A stretch of DNA of 64,000 bases from Planctomycetota bacterium (GTDB lineage Bacteria > Planctomycetota > UBA1135 > UBA2386), in the NCBI GenBank assembly GCA_020638695.1, contig JACKIB010000005.1:186001-250000 (forward strand). Direction: 5' to 3'. The position numbers and the translations under genes are program-made. Under the pieces are notes generated by a model. That model saw only the letters and a program-made list of their open reading frames with translations, did not search any database and was not told where the DNA came from. Each line of letters opens with the position of its first letter. The first letter of the stretch is position 1. Shown here piece after piece: positions 17,063 through 26,100 of the stretch.

Positions 17063-17571
17063 CAGCGGATCTCGTTCTCGACCACCCGGCTGGCCCCGGG
17101 AAACAGCTGCTGCGGGGTCGGCCACGGGCGCTCCTCGCCGCGCGAGGCCCGCTCGCGGAACAACCGCAGGCGGCAGAGCACGCGTGCGGGCACGTGGTCG
17201 GCTGGCAGGTGCAGGTGGCGGTGCTCGGGAGTGAACGACTGCCGCAGGTCGGGCGGTTCGGCGGTGAGTTCGAGCACCAGGATGTCGGGAGTGGAGACCG
17301 GGAGCGGGACCGCGCGCGAGCGCTCGGCGGGTGCGTAAAAGGCGATCACCGAGAGATCGCGGTGGTCGCGCGGCGTCCAGTTCGGCACGACCGAGCACCC
17401 GCCGAGGCTGGCGAGCAGCGCGTTCAGGCAGAGCAGCGCACGCCGGGTGGCCCGAGTCCCGCGTCCGCTTTGCCAGCTGGCGCTTTCCGTGCCGGATGGT
17501 GCGCGGCAGACTCTGCCCGCCGACCGGCTCCCACCGGTGGCAAGAGCGTGGCGCGACGCGGCGTTCCGCAA
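17062..17571 (-). CDS. Putative lipoprotein upstream of amidohydrolase
   Basis: An open frame ending at TGA 17064-17062, overlapping the amidohydrolase start. It contains a clear lipobox (LCLNALLASLGGC) followed by a mostly polar domain of about 115 residues (SVIAFYAPAERSRAVPLPVS, then DILVLELTAEPPDLRQ). The start is uncertain: no ATG or GTG precedes the lipobox in frame within a sensible distance. TTG 17571 is the nearest conventional start and gives 169 aa; a CTG closer to the lipobox is possible. The stop/start coupling and lipobox support a real gene. No family is recognised. Confidence 0.55.
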   Translation of the reverse strand: MRNAASRHALATGGSRSAGRVCRAPSGTESASWQSGRGTRATRRALLCLNALLASLGGCSVVPNWTPRDHRDLSVIAFYAPAERSRAVPLPVSTPDILVLELTAEPPDLRQSFTPEHRHLHLPADHVPARVLCRLRLFRERASRGEERPWPTPQQLFPGASRVVENEIR

Positions 17572-18453
17572 CCCTTCGAACTCGATCGCATGTACGGTGG
17601 CATCGCAGTAGCACGCAACTTGCTCTGCCTGACCTACACCACCGACCGCGGGCGGGTGTTCCTGGTCGACGTCGAGGACAAGCGGCCGGTCGACTTCTGG
17701 GAGTTCGGGGACGGCGCCGACGGCTATGCCGATGCCGGGGGCGTGGCGATCGACGAGTCGTTCACCATCTACGTCGCGGATACGCACGGCGAAAGGGTGC
17801 GCCGCTTCACCGCGTTCGGCAAGGCCCTGTCGAGCTTCGGTCAGCCCCATCGTCGGGCTCCCGGGGCAGTCAGCCGCGACCGCACGGGTTTCCTCGACCG
17901 GCCGCACGCGGTCGCCGAGCACGACGAAGTGGTCTACGTGGCGTGCGGCGACCAGCACCTGCGGCGCGGCGTGCAGCGCTTCTCCTACACCGGCGAGGTG
18001 CTCAGCCCGCTGCACGCGTTCGGCGACCCCGAGGCGCGATTCGGGGCGCCGCGTGGGATGTGTGCCGGACCGGGCGGGATCTTCGTCGCCGATACCCTCA
18101 ACGGTGTGGTGCAGCGGTTCACCAGCGCGGGGCGGTTCGTGCACGAGTTCGCGACCGCCCGGGGGGTGGGCGGAATCAGCCGGCCGATCGCGGTGCAGGA
18201 CCTCGGCGACGGCACCGTGTTGGTCGTCGATCAGGGCGACCAGCCGGGCTTGTACCGCGTCGACCTGAACGGCCGCGTGGTCGAGGCGCTGTCCGGGACC
18301 CGCGGCATCGTCGACGCGGTCGACCTGGCGCGCGACGACGCCGGGCGGGTGTACGTGCTCGATCGGGACGGCGAACGGGTCCAGCGTTTGCATCCCGACC
18401 TCACCCCGGATACCGAGGTGCTCGACCTCGCGGAGTACCTGCATGACCGATGA
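17548..18453 (+). CDS. NHL-repeat beta-propeller protein
   Basis: About 301 aa from GTG 17548; ATG 17590 is the alternative, but the residues before it (RGVPQPFELDR) look like part of the first blade. Repeats of the form 'PxGIAVDxxGxVYVADTxNxRVQRF' are visible, for example SFTIYVADTHGERVRRF and GIFVADTLNGVVQRF, giving about six blades. No signal peptide, so it is probably cytoplasmic or associates with its partner. It overlaps the APC permease by 11 bp and is divergent from the lipoprotein-amidohydrolase pair. It is probably a scaffold or sensor; no catalytic residue is identified. Confidence 0.85.
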   Translation: MARRGVPQPFELDRMYGGIAVARNLLCLTYTTDRGRVFLVDVEDKRPVDFWEFGDGADGYADAGGVAIDESFTIYVADTHGERVRRFTAFGKALSSFGQPHRRAPGAVSRDRTGFLDRPHAVAEHDEVVYVACGDQHLRRGVQRFSYTGEVLSPLHAFGDPEARFGAPRGMCAGPGGIFVADTLNGVVQRFTSAGRFVHEFATARGVGGISRPIAVQDLGDGTVLVVDQGDQPGLYRVDLNGRVVEALSGTRGIVDAVDLARDDAGRVYVLDRDGERVQRLHPDLTPDTEVLDLAEYLHDR

Positions 18454-19843
18454 GCCGCGGCGGGAGCCGACTCGATTGGGGCCGTTCGACATCACGTGTG
18501 TGGTGGTCGGTGGGATCATCGGCATCGGGATCTTCTTCACGCCGGCGAAGGTCGCCGCGGTGGTGGGAAGTTCGGCGCAGGTGGTGGCGGCGTGGGGTGT
18601 GGGCGGCGTGATGGTGCTGCTCGGCGCGCTGGTGTACGCCCGTCTCGGCCAGCTCGCTCCGGGTGACGGCGGGGTGTTCGCCGACCTGCTGCGGGCCTTC
18701 GGGCCGCTGCCGGCGTTCGTGTACGGCTGGTGCAACCTGCTGGTGATCCAGTCCGGGGCCCTGGCGATCGTCGCACTGGTGATGGTCGACTACCTGGCGG
18801 CCGCGCTCGGCCGCGGGCCGTTCGGCGGTGGCGCACGGGTGATGCTGGCGATCGGCGTCATGCTGGCCTTGACCCTGCTCAATGCGCTCGGGCTGCGGTT
18901 CGGGCGGGGTGTGCAGATCGTGCTGACCGTGGTGAAGACCGCCGCCGTGTTCGGGATCGTGGCGGTTGCACTGTTCGCGGTCGGTGGCGATGCGGCAACG
19001 GCCGAACAAGTCGTCGCCGCGCCCCGTCAGCCAGTCGGGTTCTTCCGTGCCATGAGCCTGGCACTGCTGCCGGTGCTGTTCGCGTGCGGCGGCTGGCAGC
19101 AGGGTTCGTTCGTGTCGGCGGTCGCCCGGCGGCCGCAGCGCGACGTGCCGATCGGCACGGTGGCTGGCGTGGTGGTGGTGGTGGTCGCCTACCTGACGGT
19201 CAATCTCGCCTACCTCGACACGCTCGGAATCGAGGGCACGGCGAAGTCGAAGACCGTCGCCGCGGACACTGTGCGGGTGGCGCTCGGCGGCTCGGCGTCG
19301 GCCGAGGGGATCGCACGGGTATTCGCGGCGGTGATCGTGGTGTCGGCGCTGGGCATCATGAACACGATCTGCATGGCGCCGCCCTACGTGCTGCACGCGA
19401 TGGCTCGCCGCGGTCTGTTCTTCGCCCCGGTCGGTCGGCTCCATGCGCGGTTCGGCACGCCGTTGCTCGCGATCCTGGTGCAGGGTGGCTGGGCGGTGAC
19501 GCTGCTCGCCGGAACGCAGGCGGTTGCGTGGTCGCTGAAGCGCGTCTACGGCTACGAGGTCGACTCGCTGGGCTTCCTGCTCGACGGAGTGGTGTTCGTC
19601 GACTGGCTGTTCTACGGCGCGTGCGGGGTGGCCCTGTTGGTATTGCTTCGCCGGCGGACCGCGCCCGCGCGAGGCGACGCGGCGTACGCAGTCGCGGCGG
19701 TGCTGTTCGCTACGTCGGCGCTGCTGGTGGCGGTGGGGGCGGTGTGGTCGTCGCGTTTGCCGAGCGCGGTGGGGCTCGCGGTGGTGGCGGTGGGCATCGC
19801 GGTGCACCGCTTGCGAGGGCGACGCGAGTCCGAAGGCTCGTAG
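18443..19843 (+). CDS. APC-family amino acid permease
   Basis: 466 aa with 12 predicted membrane helices and almost no soluble extension. The GGIIGIGIFFTP segment at residues 23-34 is the unwound TM1 substrate site of amino acid/polyamine/organocation transporters. It imports or exchanges amino acids across the inner membrane; substrate unknown. It overlaps the NHL gene, so the two are co-translated. The nearby amidohydrolase and ureohydrolase fit nitrogen metabolism, but the link is inference. Confidence 0.92.
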   Translation: MTDEPRREPTRLGPFDITCVVVGGIIGIGIFFTPAKVAAVVGSSAQVVAAWGVGGVMVLLGALVYARLGQLAPGDGGVFADLLRAFGPLPAFVYGWCNLLVIQSGALAIVALVMVDYLAAALGRGPFGGGARVMLAIGVMLALTLLNALGLRFGRGVQIVLTVVKTAAVFGIVAVALFAVGGDAATAEQVVAAPRQPVGFFRAMSLALLPVLFACGGWQQGSFVSAVARRPQRDVPIGTVAGVVVVVVAYLTVNLAYLDTLGIEGTAKSKTVAADTVRVALGGSASAEGIARVFAAVIVVSALGIMNTICMAPPYVLHAMARRGLFFAPVGRLHARFGTPLLAILVQGGWAVTLLAGTQAVAWSLKRVYGYEVDSLGFLLDGVVFVDWLFYGACGVALLVLLRRRTAPARGDAAYAVAAVLFATSALLVAVGAVWSSRLPSAVGLAVVAVGIAVHRLRGRRESEGS

Positions 19844-19998
19844 CGGAACGACTTCACGCCGGTTGGCGTCACCGCGCCGTGTTGCGCGAGGCCGCCGCGG
19901 CCGGGTCCCACGGCGGGTGACTCTGCGCAGAGCACTGGGTGCCTCGGTCGGGCCAGCGTTGCGCCTCCACGGGGGATCATCCAAGATTGCGCCGACGC

Positions 19999-20574
19999 AT
20001 GACCGACCCTGAGCCCTCGATGGAATCCGCGATCCGCCGCCTTCTCGCCGAGCTCGATCCCGATCCGAACCGGGAAGGGCTGGTCGACACCCCGCGCCGT
20101 GTCGAGACCGCGCTGCGGTTCTACTGCCGCGGCTACGCGGAGGACCCGCACCAAGTGATCGGGAACGCCTTGTTCGAGCCGGAGACCGACGAGATGGTGG
20201 TGGTCAAGGACATCGAGGTCTATTCGCTGTGCGAGCACCACCTGGCGCCGTTCTTCGGCCGTGCCCACGTCGCCTACATCCCGCGCGACAAGATCGTCGG
20301 GCTGTCGAAGATCGCCCGGTTGGTGGATGTCTACGCGCGCCGGCTACAGGTGCAGGAGCGGTTGACGCAGCAGATCGCGCACGCGCTCGACAGCGTTCTG
20401 CAGCCGCGCGGCGTCGGCGTCGTGGTGCAAGCCGCGCATCTCTGCATGATGATGCGGGGCGTGCAGAAGCAGAACTCGTCGACCGTCACCTCGTGTCTGA
20501 CCGGGTTGTTCCGCCGCGACGAGCGGACGCGAGCCGAGTTCATGTCGCTGGTGACGGCCGGGGGGCGGTCGTAG
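19999..20574 (+). CDS. folE: GTP cyclohydrolase I
   Basis: 191 aa from ATG 19999; an in-frame start at 19939 would add a non-conserved Arg-rich leader. It converts GTP to 7,8-dihydroneopterin triphosphate, the first step of folate and biopterin synthesis. Zinc ligands are Cys78 and His81 in SLCEHHLAPFFG and Cys149 in the LCMMMRG segment, and the QNSSTVTS substrate-binding stretch follows. Length and motifs are normal for the family. It is monocistronic, between the permease and tRNA-Met. Confidence 0.97.
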   Translation: MTDPEPSMESAIRRLLAELDPDPNREGLVDTPRRVETALRFYCRGYAEDPHQVIGNALFEPETDEMVVVKDIEVYSLCEHHLAPFFGRAHVAYIPRDKIVGLSKIARLVDVYARRLQVQERLTQQIAHALDSVLQPRGVGVVVQAAHLCMMMRGVQKQNSSTVTSCLTGLFRRDERTRAEFMSLVTAGGRS

Positions 20575-20803
20575 GCGACGGCGGGCATTCCACCTGATGA
20601 CGTCGCGTCGGGGGCGGGGATCGGCTGCGCTGGGAAGCGTGTACGACACCCCGCGGCGAACGGACTCGCCCCCCGGACGGACTACTCTCGCTGTATGCGG
20701 GTGCCCGGTCCCCGGGCTTCGCACTCTGGGGTACCGCGGTGCCCCCAAGCGGGCGCCCAGTTGATGGGCGCGGGCGTAACCACGCGATCAACAGGGACTT
20801 AGG

Positions 20804-20880
20804 TGGTAGCGAGACCCGGACTTGAACCGGGGACCTATGGCTTATGAAGCCATCGCTCTAACCGACTGAGCTATCTCGCC
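20804..20880 (-). tRNA. tRNA-Met (CAT), elongator type
   Basis: 77 nt with encoded CCA. The anticodon stem ATGGC/GCCAT encloses TTCATAA, so the anticodon is CAT. The acceptor begins GGCGAGA against TCTCGCT with a G1-U72 pair; it lacks the C1xA72 mismatch and the GC triplet of an initiator. A lysidine-modified tRNA-Ile2 has the same anticodon and cannot be fully excluded. Confidence 0.92.
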
Positions 20881-20896
20881 TCGCCGAAGGGGCGGG

Positions 20897-20925
20897 ATTC
20901 CAGCAGATCGTCACGGCAAACTCAA
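20897..20925 (-). promoter_or_regulatory. Putative promoter of tRNA-Met
   Basis: On the minus strand TTGAGT and TGGAAT are 17 bp apart, about 17 nt before the tRNA 5' end. The -10 is a weak match. Confidence 0.4.
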
Positions 20926-21000
20926 GACGTCGGTACCGGGAACATGGGGCGAACCCGCGCTGGTAGCGGGGTCAAGGAAAATCTCGTGTGAAGTGCCTGG

Positions 21001-21028
21001 TTGCGAAACTTTCGAGGGCGGCTAGGCT
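21001..21028 (+). promoter_or_regulatory. Promoter-like site before the structured RNA
   Basis: TTGCGA and TAGGCT separated by 16 bp, matching the TTGnnn-16-TAGnnT pattern of the tRNA-Ala and 34355 promoters. Transcription would start near 21035, just before the first hairpin. Confidence 0.5.
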
Positions 21029-21034
21029 ACTTGG

Positions 21035-21190
21035 GTGTGCCGACGGACAGCATGGGTCCTCGGCACGAGACGAGGTGGGTTCCCTGGCTGGGTTTTCCTT
21101 CCTTTGTTGCTGACTCTCCCTCCCTTCCCCACGAGAGCATTTTCCAGCCAGGGAACCGTTTCTCTCCGCGGCGCGACGCGCCGCACCTCG
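21035..21190 (+). ncRNA. Candidate structured small RNA
   Basis: No convincing gene lies here, but pairing is extensive. Hairpin 1 pairs 21037-21043 with 21060-21066. A closing stem pairs CGAGGTG (21071-21077) with CACCTCG (21184-21190). It encloses a 14-bp perfect stem, GGTTCCCTGGCTGG (21078-21091) with 21144-21157, and a 6-bp hairpin (21169-21174 with 21178-21183), a three-way junction. The long stem's loop is pyrimidine-rich (CCTTCC, CCCTCCC) and has an inner CTCTC/GAGAG pair. It does not match the signal recognition, RNase P or transfer-messenger RNA signatures I know. The strand is taken from the promoter-like site; the minus strand would fold too. Confidence 0.5.
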
Positions 21191-21220
21191 TGGGTCGCGT
21201 CCATTCGTTCACGCGCTCAT

Positions 21221-21261
21221 TCGTTGGCGCCCTGATCGTTGGCGCCCTGATCGTTGGCGCC
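21221..21261 (+). repeat. 15-bp tandem repeat, 2.7 copies
   Basis: TCGTTGGCGCCCTGA is repeated at 21221, 21236 and, partly, 21251. Each unit contains the palindrome GGCGCC. It lies downstream of the candidate RNA in non-coding sequence. Confidence 0.8.
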
Positions 21262-21329
21262 ATGCGGTTGAACCCGCACTCGGCGCGTTCGTTGTTGGCG
21301 CTGTGTGACGACCCGCCGAAAAAAGGACG

Positions 21330-21357
21330 CGCCCCGGGGTGCATGACCCCCAGGGCG
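21330..21357. terminator. Hairpin, possible terminator
   Basis: CGCCC with GGGCG, and inside it GGGG with CCCC, fold into a stem-loop downstream of the candidate RNA. There is no T-run on the plus strand. The A-run at 21319-21324 would place a T-run after the hairpin on the minus strand, so it may serve the glutaredoxin transcript. Confidence 0.4.
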
Positions 21358-21572
21358 ACCGTCGCCGAGACAGGTTGAGAGGTGGGTGGATCCGTCACTA
21401 TCGCGGTCGGCAAGTTGCCTCCGCGAACTTGAGAACGCGCGCCGCTTCGGCGAGCCAGCGTCGCATTCCGTCTGAGTGACGGGTACCAGGATGGTGCATG
21501 TTCCGTGGTCCGCGCCGATTTTCCTCCGGCGCCGCCGCGGTGGAGCGCATGCCAGGGACGTGCGGTGTGCGA

Positions 21573-21839
21573 TCAGCCCGACAGTGCCGAGAGAAGCGCG
21601 CCGCGACGGTGGAGTGCGTGCAAGTCGTCCAGTCCCCCGAGCGGTCGGTCGCCGACCACGACCAGTGGCACGGTGGTGTGGCCGGGAAGGATGCTGGACG
21701 TGAAGGCGCGACGGTCGGGGTGGTCGTCGAGGCTCACTTCTTCGAACTCGACCCCGAGCTCGCGGAGGAAGCGCACCGCCTGGATGCAGAACGGGCAGTA
21801 GGCGGTACGGTACACCGTCACTTTGGGCTTGGTCGTCAT
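21573..21839 (-). CDS. Glutaredoxin-family protein
   Basis: 88 aa from ATG 21839 (MTTKPKVTVY); an upstream in-frame start adds non-conserved residues. It has a thioredoxin fold with active site CPFC at residues 15-18, the conserved cis-Pro segment TTVPLVVV and the GGLDDL helix start near residue 73, all normal for small glutaredoxins. It would reduce disulfides with glutathione or a related thiol in the cytoplasm. It is monocistronic, opposite to the ureohydrolase gene. Confidence 0.93.
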   Translation of the reverse strand: MTTKPKVTVYRTAYCPFCIQAVRFLRELGVEFEEVSLDDHPDRRAFTSSILPGHTTVPLVVVGDRPLGGLDDLHALHRRGALLSALSG

Positions 21840-22081
21840 ATCGTGGGGACCATGCTGCGGGGGCTGCTCGCAGCGACGATGCGTAGCGGTGCAGCCTCGC
21901 CGAGGTCCGGGGGCCGCGGGGGAGCTTAGGACCGCGGCTACGTGTCGCAAGGGCTGCCCCGGCGGGCGATGGTCCCGGGTTTCGGTGGCGGTCGAACTGC
22001 CGAGGACTCACGCGGTGCGGGAACGGAGGTGCAGATCCGCGCGGTCTTGACCGCTCGCGGGTCGGCCGGTGAGCTGAGTCG

Positions 22082-23092
22082 ATGGCAGAACCCTTCGACC
22101 CCGATGCTGGCGCGCGGCCCGACTCCGGGATCTTCGGTCTCGACCACACCCGAGCCGACGCCCACTTGGTGCTCGTTCCGGTTCCGTTCGATGCCACGGT
22201 GTCGTACGGCTGCGGTACGGCGGATGGTCCGGCGGCGATCCTGGAGGCGAGCCACCAGGTGGACCTGTTCGACATCCAGACCGGCCGGGCGTGGGCGCGT
22301 GGGATCCACATGCTCGAGGAGTCCGCGGCGATCCGCGCCGCGAACCAGAAGGCGCGCGATCTGGCGGCGCCGTTGATCGCACAGGGAGGCGCGACGGCGG
22401 CCGACGCGGCCGTGGTCGCTCAGGTCGATGCGCTGTGCGCAGGGGTCCACGCCGAGGTCGAGGCGCAGGTCGCAACGATCCTCGGCGAGGGGAAGATCCC
22501 GGGCGTGGTCGGCGGCGACCACTCGGTTTCGCTCGGGGCGCTGCGTGCGGTCGGTGCGCACCGCGGCGAGTTCGGCATCCTGCACGTCGACGCCCATGCC
22601 GATCTGCGAGAAGCCTACGAGGGATTCCGCTACAGCCACGCGTCGATCATGCACAACGTGCTCGCCGAGGTGCCCGCGGCGCAACGGTTGGTGCAGATCG
22701 GGATCCGCGACCTAGGTGAGCGGGAGCTGCGCCGCGCGGCGGAAGACCCCCGCGTCATGCTGCACCACGACCAGATCTGGCGCACCAAGCTGATGTCGGG
22801 GGCGGTGTTCGCCGGGTTGTGCGAGGAAGCGATCACCGCGCTTCCGGACCACGTCTACGTGAGCTTCGACATCGACGGGCTCGACCCCGCGCTGTGCCCG
22901 GGGACCGGCACGCCGGTCCCTGGGGGGTTGTCGTTTGCCGAAGCGTGCCTGCTGTTGCAGATGCTGGTCGAATCGGGACGGCGGATCGTCGGCTTCGACC
23001 TGTGCGAGGTCGCGCCGCGTGGCGAAGACCCGTGGGACGGCAACGTCGGGGCGCGCATCCTCTACAAGCTCTGCGGGTTCAGCCTGCTCTGA
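22082..23092 (+). CDS. Ureohydrolase (agmatinase/arginase family)
   Basis: 336 aa. The binuclear manganese site is complete: His147 in GGDHS, Asp170, His172 and Asp174 in DAHADLR, and Asp263 and Asp265 in SFDIDGLDP. It hydrolyses agmatine, or a guanidino relative, to a polyamine plus urea. An N-terminal segment of about 75 residues is longer than in arginases, and there is an inserted helix at 85-135, as in many bacterial agmatinases. Arginine cannot be ruled out as substrate. It converges on the RND operon with a 42-bp gap. Confidence 0.93.
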   Translation: MAEPFDPDAGARPDSGIFGLDHTRADAHLVLVPVPFDATVSYGCGTADGPAAILEASHQVDLFDIQTGRAWARGIHMLEESAAIRAANQKARDLAAPLIAQGGATAADAAVVAQVDALCAGVHAEVEAQVATILGEGKIPGVVGGDHSVSLGALRAVGAHRGEFGILHVDAHADLREAYEGFRYSHASIMHNVLAEVPAAQRLVQIGIRDLGERELRRAAEDPRVMLHHDQIWRTKLMSGAVFAGLCEEAITALPDHVYVSFDIDGLDPALCPGTGTPVPGGLSFAEACLLLQMLVESGRRIVGFDLCEVAPRGEDPWDGNVGARILYKLCGFSLL

Positions 23093-23134
23093 CCCGACGC
23101 TGTCCGGTTCGTGCTCGCGCTTGCTGCGCGGGGC

Positions 23135-26100
23135 TCAGTCTCGGGCGGTCGGTGTCGGCGCGAGAGTCGTGTGCACCGTGGATCGGATCCAGGAGCGGAA
23201 GTCGTCGAGGATCGCGTAGGCGACCGAGACCGCGGGCGCGGTGAACAGGGTGCACAGCGTGAGACCGCCGGAGACGGTGATGGACAGGCTGACGTAGTTG
23301 ACGCCCTGGCCGGAGGTCTCGCCGAAGATCGCCATCGGCAGCAGGCCGACCACGGTGGTGGCCGCGGTCATCACGATCGGTCGCAGGCGGATGCGGATGC
23401 CCTGATCGATCGCGACGTCGCGGGGCACGCCGTCGCGGCGCAGCCGTTCGATGCAGTCGAGCAGCACGATGCCGTTGTTGACCACCACGCCGGCCAGCAG
23501 GATCAGCCCGGTGATCGCCATCGGGTCGATCGAGCCGTGGAACAGGTAGAGCGACCACTCGCCACCGAGCGCGGCGAACACGATCGTCACCAGGATCGCG
23601 AGCGGCAGGATGAGCGACTCGAACAGGATTCCCATCAGGAGGAACACCAACACCACCGACAGCAGACCGGCTTGCATCAGCTCGGCGATCTGTGCGCTGG
23701 TCTGCTGGGTCATGCTGTCCTCGCTCCACTCGTAGCCGCGCGGTAGGGCGAACTTCGACATGATGCCGCGCAGTGTCGCGGAGAACTGCTTGGGGCCGAT
23801 CCCCTCGGCGCGCCGCCCGAGCACCGTGACCGTGGTGCGCCCGTTGTCACGCGCGATGTTGTCCATCGTCTTGCGGAACTCGATGCGAGCCATGTCGCCG
23901 AGGCGCTGCCGGCTGCCGCGGTTGCTGAACACCAGGGTCTCGCGCAAGTCGTGCAGAGTCGGCGTCTCGTTGTCGTCGAACTGCGCCACCAGGGGCACTT
24001 CGTGACCCTCCTCTTCGAAGCGGGTCAGGTCGCGGCCCTGCAACCCACCGCGCACCGTGCCGAACAGTGCTTCCGGCGCGACGCCGAGCTCCTGGAGCCG
24101 GTTGCGGTCGACGTCGACGATCGCCTCGGCGTTGTCGGTCACCGCGGCGACCTCGACCATCTCGACCTGCGGGTGCTTGGCCAACAGTCCCTGCAGCTCG
24201 AGTCCGAGCACCGCCAGGTGTTCGCTGTCGCGTCCGCGCAACCGTACCACGAAGTTGCGCATGTCCTGCTCTTCAGTGCCGCGGTTGTCGTTGGCGTCGC
24301 CACCGACCGTCTGCTTGATCCCTGGGCGGCGGGGCAGGCCGGCGCGGATCCGCCGGGCGAAGTCCGCGTGTTGCGCCGGCTTCACACCGCTCTGCAGCAT
24401 CAGGTTGAGCTGAATCGACCGGCGCCCGTAGCGGCACGAGATGCTGTCGATCTGCCACTCGGCCTTGTGGTCCAGCAGGCTGCGCTCCAGCAGCAGCACC
24501 TCGCGGTGCACGTCGGCGTCGTTCAAGCCCTTCGGCAGCTCCAGATGGATCGTCACATCGCTGCCGCGGAACGGGTTCTTGTCGCCGCTCTCGAAGTCGA
24601 GCTTGGGCAACGGCAGCGGCAGCACCTTGGCGGCGATCAGTCCGACGTAGAGGACCGCCAGTATCAGGATCGGGTAGCGGAACCGCAGCGAAGGGTTGAC
24701 CACGCGCAGCGTGGCCGCGGTCAGCAGGTGCACCGGCGACCAACGCCCGAAGCGGAACTCGGCTCCGGGTCCCACGCCGCCGATGGTCCGCACGCCGGAT
24801 GGCAGCAACAGCAGGGCGACGAACAGACTGCTGAGCAGGGCCACCGACAGCGGCACGCCGACCGACGAGAACATCGCCCGCACGCGCCCGCTCGCGCCCA
24901 TGAAGATCACCGGCAGGAACACCACCACGGTGGTCAAGGTGGCCATGGTGACCGCCAATCCCATTTCCTGCGCCCCGGTGATGCACGCTTCGCGCAGCGC
25001 CAACCCCTCGCGCCGCCGCCGCTGGATGTTCTCCAACACCACCACCGAGTTGTCGACCACCATCCCGACGGCGAGCGTCATGCCGGTCATCGTCAAGATG
25101 TTCAGGCTGTCGCCGGTGAAGAACAGGTAGCCCGCCACCGCCAGCAGCGTCAAGGGAATCGACAGGCCGATCACCAGCGTGGAGCGGAAGCTGTGCAAGA
25201 ACAGGAACAGCATCACCAGCGCCAGCAGGCCACCCTTGAAGGTCGACTGCAGCAGGCTGTCGAGGCTGCTCTCGATGAACTGTCCTTGGTCGAACAGGTA
25301 GCGGAAGTCGATCCCCGACAGCCGCGGGTCGGCCTTCAGCTCCTCTGCGGCGGCACGGATGCGCGCACTGGTCGCCACCGGGTTGGCGTCGGAGGTGCCG
25401 CGGATGGAGCCGGTGAAAGTGAAGCGCTCGTTGAAACGCGAGAACTGCGACGAGCTGCGCCGGTCGCGCACCACCCGCGCGATGTCCTTGATCCGCACCC
25501 CGGGCCGCACTGGATACTCTTCGATGTCGACCAGCGAGCGGAAGCGGCTGTCGACCCGCAGGATGACCCGCTCGTGCCGGCCCTCGAGTTCGCCCGCCGG
25601 CTCGGTGACGTTGTCCTCGGCCAACCGCCGCAGCAGGTTGCGGTAGTCGATGCGGTGCGCGAACAGCTTGTCGCGGTCGAACCAGATGCGCACCGACTCG
25701 GAGCGCATCCCGAAGATGTCGACCCGGCCGACGCCGTCCACCGCCTCGATCCGCGGCGTGATCACGTTCTCGACCTTGGCCTGCCACTCGGAGTTGTCCT
25801 CCGGCGTCAGGATCTGGAAGAACACCAGGGGGGCGGAGCTGCCGTCCTCGCGCCAGGTGAAGTAGCGGTCGACCCCTTCCGGCCACTCCAGCATCGCCCG
25901 CTGGATGCGGTCGCGGATCTCGGCGGCGGCCAGGCTCGGGTCCAGCCGCTGGTCGAGCTCCACGCGGATCCGCACCCCGGAGCTGTGGCACTGCGAGCGC
26001 ACGCGCCGGATGCCGGGGATGGTGCGCAGCATCTCCTCGGTCGGGCGTGCGACCTTGTCCTCGGACTCGCGCGGCGAGCGTGCCTGGGTGATCGGCACCC

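Noticed and set aside
17062..18735. A 557-codon minus-strand frame
   Set aside because: Only its last 110-170 codons have protein-like composition, and those are annotated as the lipoprotein. The rest is antisense to the NHL and permease genes.
20575..20803. Possible RNA gene between folE and tRNA-Met
   Set aside because: Several GC-rich short inverted repeats occur, but no consistent fold or known signature was found, and no gene is visible.
21048..21200. Signal recognition particle RNA or 6S RNA
   Set aside because: The GGAAGGAAGC-type tetraloop region of bacterial SRP RNA is not present in the right context, and the closing and central-bubble layout of 6S RNA is not evident. Left as an unassigned RNA candidate.
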